Shown here: positions 56,160 to 64,000 of the stretch, in pieces
Numbering within the stretch: position 1 is the stretch's first letter
How the letters are laid out: each line of letters begins with the position of its first letter
NCBI GenBank assembly: GCA_040414865.1
Contig: JBEDUR010000133.1
Span: 1-64,000, forward strand
Source of the DNA: Palsa-461 sp040414865
Lineage (GTDB): Bacteria; Actinomycetota; Acidimicrobiia; Acidimicrobiales; RAAP-2
Reading direction: 5' to 3'
DNA: 64,000 nucleotides
Made by a program: the position numbers and the translations under genes
The notes under the pieces: model-generated
The model's database searches: none
What the model was told of the DNA's origin: nothing
What the model saw: only the letters and a program-made list of their open reading frames with translations

Positions 56160-56861
56160 ATGGGGGTTGCACTGATCACCGGCGGCTCACGGGGCCTCGG
56201 GCGGGCACTGGCCGCCGAACTGCTGGCCCGGGGCTGGTCGGTGGTGATCGATGGCCGGGACCCGGTCGTGCTGGCCGAGACCGAGCGGCGGCTCCGGGAC
56301 GCCGACGGCGGGACGCTGCTGGCGCTGCCCGGGGACGTGACCGATGCCGTCCATCGCCGAGCCCTGCTCGACGCAGTGGAGCGACTCGGCGGGCTGGACC
56401 TCCTGGTCAACAACGCAAGCACCCTTGGGGTGACCCCGCTCCCGGCGCTGGCCGACTACCCACTGGACGTCTTGCGCCAGACCTACGAGGTCAATGTGGT
56501 TTCGCCGCTCGCCCTCGTCCAGGAGGCGCTCCCGCTGCTGCGGCGGTCGGCGGACCCGAGGATCGTGAACGTGACCTCGGACGCGTCGGTCGAGCCCTAC
56601 CCGGGTTGGGGTGGCTACGGCTCGTCGAAGGCCGCCCTCGACCAGCTGAGCGCGGTCCTCTCGGCCGAGGAGCCCACCATCCGGGTGCTGGCGCTCGATC
56701 CGGGCGACATGCGGACCCAGATGCACCAGGACGCGTTCCCCGGAGAGGACATCAGCGACCGGCCCACTCCCGAGGCGGTCGCGCCGTCGATCGTGGCTGC
56801 GCTGGAGGGCCCGACCCCCGCCGGCCGGCACCGGGCGGCCGAGTTGGGGACGGCGTCGTGA
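56160..56861 (+). CDS. Short-chain dehydrogenase/reductase
   Basis: 233 residues. I use the ATG at 56160, preceded by GGAGGGG; an upstream in-frame ATG at 56130 lacks a ribosome site. NAD(P)-binding TGGSRGLGRA, NNAS, and the catalytic Ser then YGSSK (Tyr-x3-Lys) are present. SDRs reduce carbonyls or oxidise alcohols; the substrate is not apparent. The stop overlaps the QueA-like GTG. Confidence 0.88.
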   Translation: MGVALITGGSRGLGRALAAELLARGWSVVIDGRDPVVLAETERRLRDADGGTLLALPGDVTDAVHRRALLDAVERLGGLDLLVNNASTLGVTPLPALADYPLDVLRQTYEVNVVSPLALVQEALPLLRRSADPRIVNVTSDASVEPYPGWGGYGSSKAALDQLSAVLSAEEPTIRVLALDPGDMRTQMHQDAFPGEDISDRPTPEAVAPSIVAALEGPTPAGRHRAAELGTAS

Positions 56862-57919
56862 TCAGCGCGGTCCCCGAGGCCCCCCGGCTCGCCCCCGGCC
56901 TCGCCTTCGAGCTCCCGCCGGGCCTGGAGGCGAACGCCCCGCCGGAGGCCCGCGGGCTTTCCCGTGACGGGGTCCGGATGCTCGTCGCCCACACCGGCGA
57001 CGGCTCGATCGTGCACGCCAACTTCTTCGACCTGCCCGCGTTCTTGGCCGAAGGCGACCTGGTCGTGGTGAACACCTCGGGCACGCTGGCGGCCGAGGTC
57101 GAGGCCAGAGGCCCAGGCGGCCGGTTCGCCCTTCATCTCTCGACGCGGCTCCCGGCCGAGTTGTGGACGGTCGAGCTCCGCCGTGACGGTCGGGCCTACT
57201 TCGCCGGTCGGGCCGGCGACGAGCTCGAGCTACCGGGCGGCGGCCGGGCCACGCTGCTCGCCCCCTACGCCACCCACCCCGAAGGGGTCCGACTGTGGAT
57301 CGCGTCGCTGTCGTTGCCCGAGCCGCTCCCTGGCTACCTCGCGGCCCACGGCGCCCCCATCCGCTACGGCTACGTCCGAGGAGACTGGCCGATCTCCATG
57401 TACCAGAACGTCTACGCGACCGAGCCCGGCTCGGCCGAGATGCCGAGCGCCGGGCGGCCCTTCACCGCCGAGGTGGTGACCAGGCTGGTGGCTCGGGGAG
57501 TCGGAGTGGCCCCGGTGCTCCTGCACACCGGCGTCGCCTCGCTGGAGTCGACCGAGCCGCCGTATCCGGAGTACTTCCGGGTCAGCCCGGCGACCGCCCG
57601 CCGGGTCAACGACACCCGGCGCGCCGGGGGGTCGGTCATCGCCGTCGGGACCACGGTCGTCCGCGCGCTCGAGACGGTGGTGGACGAACGCGGCTCGGTC
57701 AGCGCCGGGCAGGGGTGGACCGAGACCGTGGTCACGCCCGAGCGCCCGGTGCGGGCGATCGACGGCATGCTGACCGGTTGGCACGAGCCCGAGGCTTCCC
57801 ACCTGGCGATGCTGGAGGCGGTGGCCGGCCGCTCGCTGCTCGAGCGCTCGTACGCTGAGGCGGTGGCCGAGGGATATCTCTGGCACGAGTTCGGCGACGT
57901 CCACCTGATCCTGCCGTGA
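56858..57919 (+). CDS. QueA-like S-adenosylmethionine:tRNA ribosyltransferase-isomerase
   Basis: 353 residues, GTG start overlapping the SDR stop. LVVVNTSGTLAAEV, LHLSTRLPAELWTVELRRDG, YGYVRGDWPISMYQNVYATEPGSAEMPSAGRPFT and the ending GYLWHEFGDVHLI match the QueA family, which makes epoxyqueuosine in tRNA. No other queuosine genes (tgt, queC, queD, queE) are in the window, so the classical role is uncertain; many actinobacteria keep stand-alone QueA-like proteins. I leave the gene symbol blank. Confidence 0.8.
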   Translation: MISAVPEAPRLAPGLAFELPPGLEANAPPEARGLSRDGVRMLVAHTGDGSIVHANFFDLPAFLAEGDLVVVNTSGTLAAEVEARGPGGRFALHLSTRLPAELWTVELRRDGRAYFAGRAGDELELPGGGRATLLAPYATHPEGVRLWIASLSLPEPLPGYLAAHGAPIRYGYVRGDWPISMYQNVYATEPGSAEMPSAGRPFTAEVVTRLVARGVGVAPVLLHTGVASLESTEPPYPEYFRVSPATARRVNDTRRAGGSVIAVGTTVVRALETVVDERGSVSAGQGWTETVVTPERPVRAIDGMLTGWHEPEASHLAMLEAVAGRSLLERSYAEAVAEGYLWHEFGDVHLILP

Positions 57920-58632
57920 GCGACGAGCCCGAGGCGGCACCGTTCGCCGCCCTGCCGCCCACCCGCCGGGCTCTCCTCACTGCCCTCAAACGGGGCGGTC
58001 CGGCCACCGCGGCCGAGCTTGCCAAGCCGCTCGGCCTGGGGGTGGCGGCCGTCCGCCAGCAACTCGGGCGGCTGGCCGAGGACGGATTGGTCGGTCGGCG
58101 GCCCGAGCCTGAGGGCCGCGGCCGGCCCCGGCACCGCTACCAGCTCACCGGGGCGGCCGAGGCCCTGTTCCCCAAGCGCTATGGCGACCTCACGACCGAG
58201 CTCCTCGGCTATCTGGGTGGTCCCGCCGGTCCCGAGGTCGACCGGCTCTTCGACGAGCGTCGGCGCCGCCGGCTGCGGGGGGCGGCGCCCCGGCTGGCCG
58301 GCCGGTCCCTCGCGGCGCAGGTGGCCGAGCTCACCCGGGTCCTCGACGAGGACGGCTACCTGGCCGACGTCGAGGAGCTCGAGGGCGGGGGCTGGCGCAT
58401 CGTCGAGCACAACTGCGCCATCCTCACCGTGGCCACCGGCTACCGCCAGGCCTGCTCGAGCGAGCTCGAGTTCATCCGGGCGGCCCTGCCCGGCGCACGG
58501 GTCGAACGGGTGGCCCACCTCATGGACGGCGCCCATGTGTGCGCCTACGAGGTCCGCCCGACCGGACCCGGGGCAGAAGCGGACCCCGCTCGCTCGGCGC
58601 CCTGCCCTACAGTCGGGCCGAGCGGCCAGTAG
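57916..58632 (+). CDS. SufR-like winged-helix transcriptional regulator
   Basis: 238 residues from a GTG overlapping the previous stop. The N-terminal winged helix has RRALLTALKRGGPATAAELAKPLGLGVAAVRQQLGRLAEDGLV. In the C-terminal half Cys167, Cys180 and Cys209 are spaced C-x12-C-x28-C, as I recall for the iron-sulfur ligands of SufR-type repressors, where a fourth, less critical Cys is often absent. No suf genes follow; an RDD protein does. It could regulate its own cluster or a distant suf operon. Confidence 0.75.
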   Translation: MSDEPEAAPFAALPPTRRALLTALKRGGPATAAELAKPLGLGVAAVRQQLGRLAEDGLVGRRPEPEGRGRPRHRYQLTGAAEALFPKRYGDLTTELLGYLGGPAGPEVDRLFDERRRRRLRGAAPRLAGRSLAAQVAELTRVLDEDGYLADVEELEGGGWRIVEHNCAILTVATGYRQACSSELEFIRAALPGARVERVAHLMDGAHVCAYEVRPTGPGAEADPARSAPCPTVGPSGQ

Positions 58633-58641
58633 GAGACGCCG

Positions 58642-59304
58642 ATGCCCGACGAGGACCCCGACCAGGCCGGCGCAGCGGGGTTGCCGCGCTACCCCGGCAG
58701 CGGAGTGCCCCCGCGGCCCGGGCCGTCGACCGACCGGCCCGGCGACCCGTGGTCCACCCAACCGACGACCCCCGGCGGCTACTACCCGCCGGGGACGACC
58801 CCGCCGCCGCGCTGGGGCGGTTCGCCCGGCCCGTACCCGGACGAGCGGGGCGTGGCCCAAACGGGTGCGCCGCTCGCCAACTACTGGGCCCGCGCGGCCG
58901 GGCTGCTCATCGACGGGGTGATCATCGCCATCGTCTCGCTCGTCTACCTCGTGCCCGCCCACGCCCTCAGGGGGATGCAATCCGCCGGCACCGGCCAACC
59001 CCGCTTCGGGGTCTCCAACGGCGGCGTGCTCGTCCTTCTCGCGATCGGTGCCCTCTACGCCGGGTTGCTCATCGGGCTGCGGGGCCAGACCCTCGGGATG
59101 ATGGCGCTCAAGATCAAGGCCGTCGATGCGAGGACCGGGGAGCTCATCGGGTTCCCCCGGGCTCTCGGGCGGGACCTGTTCATGCGGCTGCTGGCCGCGT
59201 TGTTCTTCATCCCGCTCGTCATCGACCTGCTCTTCCCGGCCTGGGACCAAAGAAGGCAGACACTGCACGACAAGGTGGTCAGCTCCGTCGTGATCCGCGT
59301 CTGA
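58642..59304 (+). CDS. RDD-family membrane protein
   Basis: 220 residues. Residues 1-78 are Pro/Gly-rich and soluble, then the RDD domain follows with NYWARAAGLLIDGVII and about three membrane segments, RGQTLGMMALKIKAVDARTG between them, and RRQTLHDKVVSSVVI at the end. RDD proteins are of unknown or transport-related function in membranes. It is convergent with the ABC permease, 20 bases apart. Confidence 0.85.
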   Translation: MPDEDPDQAGAAGLPRYPGSGVPPRPGPSTDRPGDPWSTQPTTPGGYYPPGTTPPPRWGGSPGPYPDERGVAQTGAPLANYWARAAGLLIDGVIIAIVSLVYLVPAHALRGMQSAGTGQPRFGVSNGGVLVLLAIGALYAGLLIGLRGQTLGMMALKIKAVDARTGELIGFPRALGRDLFMRLLAALFFIPLVIDLLFPAWDQRRQTLHDKVVSSVVIRV

Positions 59305-59324
59305 GCGCGGCGCTTCGTCGGCGT

Positions 59325-60101
59325 TCAGCGCCGGCGCCCGACCACCCAGGCGAGCGCCACCCAGGCGGCGAGTGTCCAGGCAGCCAGCACGGCGTAGGCG
59401 CCGCCGACCCCGGTGACCAGGCTGGGATCGAGGCCCGAACGCACCACCTCGGCCATCGGATAGAGCGGCAGCACCTCGTGGATCCGGACCAGCCAATCCG
59501 GGTACTGATCGGCCGGGAAGGCGATCGGTGTGAAGAGGATGACGAAGAAGATGAGCACGTTGGTCACCAGGTTGGTGACGACCGGGCTGACGATGAGGTG
59601 GGCCACGCCGTAGCCGACGGAGGCGCACATGAGCGAGACCAGGAGCACGGCCGGGATGAGAGCCGGTGTGGGCGACAGGGTCACGTGGTAGCGCCAGGCG
59701 CTGAGCCCGAGCGTCAGGGCCGCGCCGGGGATCGCCATCCCGGTGAACAGTGTGAGCAGCGAGGCCACCGCCGCGGTGCGAGGTACCGGGAGCGACCACA
59801 CGAAGTCGTAGCTCCCCATGGACCGCTGCTGGCTGACGAGACCCGGCAGGAAGACCAGCCCCACCGGGATGATGGCGAGCGTGGGCGTCCCGGTCACGAT
59901 GTAGACCGCGATCTCGTGCGGGACCGATCCCAAGAAGAAGCCGTAGGTCATGGCGATCCCGGCGCCGATCAGGGTCTGGAAGAAGGCGGTCTGGCCGAGC
60001 ATGAGTCGGTTCGACGCGAAGTCGTAGGCGAGCAGCGCGCGGTAGGAGGCCAGCCAGTAGAGCGGTCCGCGGCGGACGAGGGCGATCCCGGCCGTGCTCA
60101 C
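59325..60101 (-). CDS. ABC-2 type transporter permease
   Basis: 258 residues if begun at the GTG at 60101, which overlaps the neighbouring stop as is the rule in this genome; an ATG at 60122 would add seven residues. About six hydrophobic segments, including FFVILFTPIAFPADQYPDWL, typical of ABC-2 exporters. With the second permease and the ATPase it forms one exporter. The C-terminus is short and Arg-rich. The substrate cannot be told. Confidence 0.85.
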   Translation of the reverse strand: MSTAGIALVRRGPLYWLASYRALLAYDFASNRLMLGQTAFFQTLIGAGIAMTYGFFLGSVPHEIAVYIVTGTPTLAIIPVGLVFLPGLVSQQRSMGSYDFVWSLPVPRTAAVASLLTLFTGMAIPGAALTLGLSAWRYHVTLSPTPALIPAVLLVSLMCASVGYGVAHLIVSPVVTNLVTNVLIFFVILFTPIAFPADQYPDWLVRIHEVLPLYPMAEVVRSGLDPSLVTGVGGAYAVLAAWTLAAWVALAWVVGRRR

Positions 60102-60886
60102 CGCCGGCGCCCCATCGCCCATGCCGCGACCCCGACCGACACCACCGTCCACAACGCCACCACCACGTAGGCCCGGCCGACGTCCGTGACGAGCCCCGAG
60201 GTCAGCCCGGCTCGGACGAGGATGCCCATGGACTCGAATGGGAGGACCGAGTTGAGCCTGGCCAGCCACTCGGGCAGGTGGGCGGCCGGGAACATGATCG
60301 GGCAGAACCCGAAGATGGCGAAAACGAGCAGCTGGGTGACGCTCTGGGTCAGCGTGGGCCGGTCGATGGCGTGCCCGAGGGCGAGACCGAGGGTGGTCCC
60401 GGAGAGGGCCACGAACAGCAATGCCGGAACGACCTGGACGCTCACGTCCAGGTGGAGGTGGTAGTGGGCCACGGCGACCAGGAGCGTCGCCACCACCGCC
60501 GGCAGCCCGATGATCAGGGTGACCACATAGGTGGAGGCGATCCGGACCACCCGGCGGACGGGCAGCGCGGCGAGGTAGTCGTAGGTCTGGGCCAGCTTGT
60601 GCTGGGCCACGTCCTGGGGAAAGACCACCAACCCGAAGGTGATCAGGTTGATCACCGGCACACCGGTGGCGACGTAGAGGGCCAAGTGTTGGGGGAGCTG
60701 CCTGAAGAACAGGCCGAACCCGAGCACGAACCCGATGCCCCCGAGGAGCTGCACGGCCACGAGCACGGGCAGCTGGAGACGGAGGGCTCCAAGGTCCCAG
60801 GCCAGCATGGCCCGGAGGGAAGGGAACCGGCCGAGGGGGGAAGCGGACGCGTCGACGGCGTCGGCGAGCGTCGCCCCCTCGATCAC
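60098..60886 (-). CDS. ABC-2 type transporter permease
   Basis: 262 residues from an ATG that overlaps the ATPase stop on the minus strand. Six or so hydrophobic helices with the ABC-2 pattern FGFCPIMFPAAHLPEWL, matching the neighbouring permease in length and layout, so the two are probably a heterodimeric pair. The opening is charged and cytoplasmic (MIEGATLADAVDASASP). Confidence 0.85.
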   Translation of the reverse strand: MIEGATLADAVDASASPLGRFPSLRAMLAWDLGALRLQLPVLVAVQLLGGIGFVLGFGLFFRQLPQHLALYVATGVPVINLITFGLVVFPQDVAQHKLAQTYDYLAALPVRRVVRIASTYVVTLIIGLPAVVATLLVAVAHYHLHLDVSVQVVPALLFVALSGTTLGLALGHAIDRPTLTQSVTQLLVFAIFGFCPIMFPAAHLPEWLARLNSVLPFESMGILVRAGLTSGLVTDVGRAYVVVALWTVVSVGVAAWAMGRRR

Positions 60887-61875
60887 CGACCGGGCTCCTC
60901 ACCGTCGGCGAAGCTCGCCGACAGCTCGCCGGTCAGCCGGATGTAGACGTCCTCCAGCGAGGTCGCGCCGAGGGAGTACTCCTCGGCGACGCCCGAGGCC
61001 ACGAGGCGCTGGGCCCACTCGATCCCTGAGGCGGCATCTCGCTCGGCGATGGTGGTGATGAGGTTGTGGCCGACCGCCATCTGCGAGATGACGAAACCCG
61101 GGAGCTCGGGTGCGGCCCGTCCCGGGGCCAGCATCAGCTGGAGGCGGAGCCGCTCCCGGTCGCGGGCCTTCAGCGCCGAAGGAGTGCCCTCGGCGATCAC
61201 CCGACCATGGTCGATGAGGGCCAACCGGTCGACCGCTTTCTCCGCCTCGAGCACGTTGTGGGTCACCAGCAGCACCGCCGTGCCGGTTTCGCCGAGGCGC
61301 CGGATCTCCTGCCACAAGAGGCGCCGGCGGAGGGGGTCCACGTCGTTGGTCGGCTCGTCCAAGATGACCACCCGACCGGGCCAGACGGCGACCATGGCGA
61401 AGCCGACGAGGCGCTTCACTCCCCCCGACAGCCTGACCCCGAGCGTCCGCCGCCACTCGCCGATGTCGAGGGCATCGATCATGCGGTCGGCCCGCGCTCG
61501 CACGGTTGACCGGTCCCCGCCCCGGATCGCGCCGGTGAGCCGCACCGCCTCCTCGGCCCGGAACGAGTCGATCGGCAGCTGGGCTTGAGGGAGATACGAA
61601 CAGAGTTGGCGGGCGGCCGACGGGTCCTCGATCAGGTCGTGGGGGCCGAGGGCGATCGTCCCCGACGTCGGCTTGAGCAACCCCACCAGCTGTTTGACCA
61701 ACGTCGTCTTGCCGGCCCCGTTCGGGCCGAGCAGCCCGAACACTTCGCCGGGCTCGACGGTCAAGGTGATGCGGTCGTTGGCCAGGACCTTGTCGTAGGC
61801 CTTGGTGAGCCCGTCGATCCGCAGCGTCCAATCCAGGGCGACGCCGGCTCGAGTTACCGATCCCGCTTGGAGCAC
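60883..61875 (-). CDS. ABC transporter ATP-binding protein
   Basis: 330 residues from the GTG at 61875. Walker A GLLGPNGAGKTTLV, signature LSGGVKRLVGFA (LSGG kept), Walker B VVILDEPTNDVDP and H-loop LLVTHN. After the nucleotide-binding domain comes a C-terminal domain of about 85 residues, as in ABC-2 ATPases. Its candidate promoter places the transcript start at or next to the GTG, so it may be leaderless. It is the first gene of the minus-strand exporter operon and is divergent from the RHH gene at 61912. Confidence 0.93.
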   Translation of the reverse strand: MLQAGSVTRAGVALDWTLRIDGLTKAYDKVLANDRITLTVEPGEVFGLLGPNGAGKTTLVKQLVGLLKPTSGTIALGPHDLIEDPSAARQLCSYLPQAQLPIDSFRAEEAVRLTGAIRGGDRSTVRARADRMIDALDIGEWRRTLGVRLSGGVKRLVGFAMVAVWPGRVVILDEPTNDVDPLRRRLLWQEIRRLGETGTAVLLVTHNVLEAEKAVDRLALIDHGRVIAEGTPSALKARDRERLRLQLMLAPGRAAPELPGFVISQMAVGHNLITTIAERDAASGIEWAQRLVASGVAEEYSLGATSLEDVYIRLTGELSASFADGEEPGR

Positions 61876-61879
61876 GTTT

Positions 61880-61909
61880 GGAGTATATTTAGGGCATGAA
61901 CGGAGTACA
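61880..61909 (+). repeat. Direct repeat in the divergent promoter, candidate RHH operator
   Basis: GGAGTATA (61880-61887) and GGAGTACA (61902-61909) differ in one base and are 22 bases apart, two helical turns. They overlap the -10 and -35 of the exporter promoter. RHH proteins commonly bind short direct repeats. Confidence 0.45.
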
Positions 61910-61910
61910 A
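61882..61910 (-). promoter_or_regulatory. Promoter of the ABC exporter operon
   Basis: On the minus strand TTGTAC (complement of 61905-61910), 17-base spacer, TATACT (complement of 61882-61887). The -10 ends 6 bases before the GTG start, where transcription would begin. Confidence 0.55.
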
Positions 61911-61911
61911 G

Positions 61912-62376
61912 ATGGGAGTTCCAGCGCCAGCCGGACCGGCCGATCCCTTCGCCGGTGGCCAGGAGAGCGGTCGGGGTCGCATGGAGACTGAGAAGCTCTG
62001 CGTCAATCTGTCAGCGGCCGAGATCGGCAAGATCGACGTCCTCGTCGCCCGAGGGCTGTACATGAACCGCAGTGACGTGGTGCGCGGCGGACTGGCCAGG
62101 GTCTTCGCCGAGCACGATCGGGAGATCGAGGGGGTTCGCCATCGGCTGGTCGCCACCCTCGGCTACAACCGCATGAGCCGTGAGCAGCTGGAGAACGCCG
62201 TGGCCGCCGGGCAGACGCTCAACTTCAAGGTGATCGGGATCCTCGAGGTCGCCCCCGACGTGACCCCCGAGCTGGCCCTGAAGGGGGTCCACGAGATCTT
62301 CCTCTTGGGGTCGTTCCGCGGGCCGCGGCCGGTGCTCGATGCCTTGGCCGACCGGGTGACGAGGCGGGTGATCTAG
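61912..62376 (+). CDS. Ribbon-helix-helix transcriptional regulator
   Basis: 154 residues from the ATG at 61912, which has GGAG 6 bases upstream; an ATG at 61981 would remove a Pro/Gly-rich lead. METEKLCVNLSAAEIGKIDVLVARGLYMNRSDVVRGGLARVF is an RHH DNA-binding unit (beta strand, two helices), followed by an 85-residue domain with GILEVAPDVTPELALKGV. It is divergent from the ABC operon by 36 bases, so it is a likely local regulator, perhaps autoregulated. Ligand unknown. Confidence 0.78.
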   Translation: MGVPAPAGPADPFAGGQESGRGRMETEKLCVNLSAAEIGKIDVLVARGLYMNRSDVVRGGLARVFAEHDREIEGVRHRLVATLGYNRMSREQLENAVAAGQTLNFKVIGILEVAPDVTPELALKGVHEIFLLGSFRGPRPVLDALADRVTRRVI

Positions 62377-62400
62377 CGCGTCGTGCCCCAGCCAGGCCGG

Positions 62401-62429
62401 TTGCCGAGGCCGCCCGGGACCGCTATCGT
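62401..62429 (+). promoter_or_regulatory. groESL promoter
   Basis: TTGCCG (62401-62406), 17-base spacer, TATCGT (62424-62429), immediately followed by the CIRCE element, the classical arrangement. Confidence 0.6.
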
Positions 62430-62456
62430 TTGGCACTCACAAGGTTCGAGTGCTAA
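62430..62456 (+). promoter_or_regulatory. CIRCE element (HrcA operator)
   Basis: TTGGCACTC, nine bases, GAGTGCTAA. It matches the consensus TTAGCACTC-N9-GAGTGCTAA with one mismatch in the left arm. HrcA binds CIRCE and represses chaperonin genes until heat shock. hrcA itself is not in this window. Confidence 0.92.
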
Positions 62457-62480
62457 CGAGCGCCAAGGAGGCCCTCACCG

Positions 62481-62777
62481 ATGAATCTGCAACCGCTCGA
62501 GGACCGCATCGTCGTCCGCCCCGGCGAATCGGAGGAAACCACGGCATCGGGCCTCGTCATCCCGGACACCGCCAAGGAGAAGCCCCAGCAGGGCGAGGTG
62601 CTCGCCGTCGGACCCGGCCGGCGGGCCGAAAACACCGGTGAGCTGATCGCCCTGGACGTGGCGGTGGGCGACTCGGTCGTCTACTCCAAGTACGGCGGCA
62701 CCGAGATCACCGTCGAGGGTGAGGACCTGCTCATCCTCTCGGCCCGAGACGTGCTGGCCAAGGTCGTCAAGAAGTAG
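62481..62777 (+). CDS. groES: Co-chaperonin GroES
   Basis: 98 residues. NLQPLEDRIVVRPGESEETTASGLVIPDTAKEKPQQGEVLAVGPG is GroES, with the mobile loop in the middle, and VYSKYGGTEI near the end. ATG after AAGGAGG. It caps the GroEL cavity. Confidence 0.98.
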   Translation: MNLQPLEDRIVVRPGESEETTASGLVIPDTAKEKPQQGEVLAVGPGRRAENTGELIALDVAVGDSVVYSKYGGTEITVEGEDLLILSARDVLAKVVKK

Positions 62778-62844
62778 CCCCAAGCGGTAGTCCAGCGCTG
62801 CCGCGGCCCTCCCATTCGAGAAGCAACAAGGAGACCGACCAACC

Positions 62845-64000
<1,156 letters not shown>

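Noticed and set aside
57412..59799. 795-codon minus-strand frame across the QueA-like, SufR-like and RDD genes
   Set aside because: Crosses several well-supported genes and has no family signature of its own.

Overview
The window is a chromosomal housekeeping segment of a high-GC actinobacterium. By eye about two thirds of bases are G or C, GTG starts are very frequent and TTG starts occur, and neighbouring genes usually overlap by 1 to 4 bases. The gene order secE-nusG-rplKA-rplJL-rpoBC-rpsLG-fusA-tuf-rpsJ and so on to rpsI-glmM-glmS-acpS-nnr-alr-tsaEBD-groESL is the actinobacterial one. An MptB-like mannosyltransferase, a zinc-type S14 and a long acidic N-terminus on NusG fit this. A deep-branching class such as Acidimicrobiia is my inference, not something the sequence proves.

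Layout. 1-3960 holds a 5'-truncated acetyltransferase, a crotonase, an MptB-like membrane glycosyltransferase and a second acetyltransferase. 4096-8312 holds tRNA-Thr, tRNA-Met, rpmG, tRNA-Trp, secE, nusG, rplK, rplA, an L10 leader, rplJ and rplL. 8313-20733 holds the RNA polymerase genes (rpoB, rpoC) and the str genes (rpsL, rpsG, fusA, tuf). rpsJ at 20754 begins the S10 cluster. Directly after it a 2.3-kb accessory block (VOC protein, PPOX flavoprotein, SRPBCC protein; 21081-23404) separates rpsJ from rplC. 23405-36191 runs through the S10, spc and secY-adk-map genes. A second accessory block (crotonase, nucleotidyltransferase, MFS transporter; 36240-39784) sits between map and infA. 40155-45198 continues with infA, rpmJ, rpsM, rpsK, rpsD, rpoA, rplQ, truA, rplM and rpsI.

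45203-55994 is a dense run for amino-sugar and wall precursors (glmM, glmS, alr), acyl carrier protein activation (acpS), NAD(P)HX repair (nnr), a hydrolase, a family-4 uracil-DNA glycosylase and the t6A tRNA modification genes (tsaE, tsaB, tsaD, with rimI). 56160-59304 holds an SDR, a QueA-like protein, a SufR-like regulator and an RDD membrane protein. 59325-61875 is a minus-strand ABC-2 exporter, divergent from a ribbon-helix-helix regulator. The window ends in groES and a 3'-truncated groEL behind a CIRCE operator.

I found no mobile element, phage, CRISPR array or clearly new multi-gene system. The observations most worth following are: the island inside the S10 operon; a CTG start for infA; the charged tails on L22, L29 and S3, with a 27-base in-frame tandem repeat in rpsC; S12 carrying Arg at position 88; and the compact ABC/RHH divergent promoter with a candidate direct-repeat operator and a leaderless GTG start.
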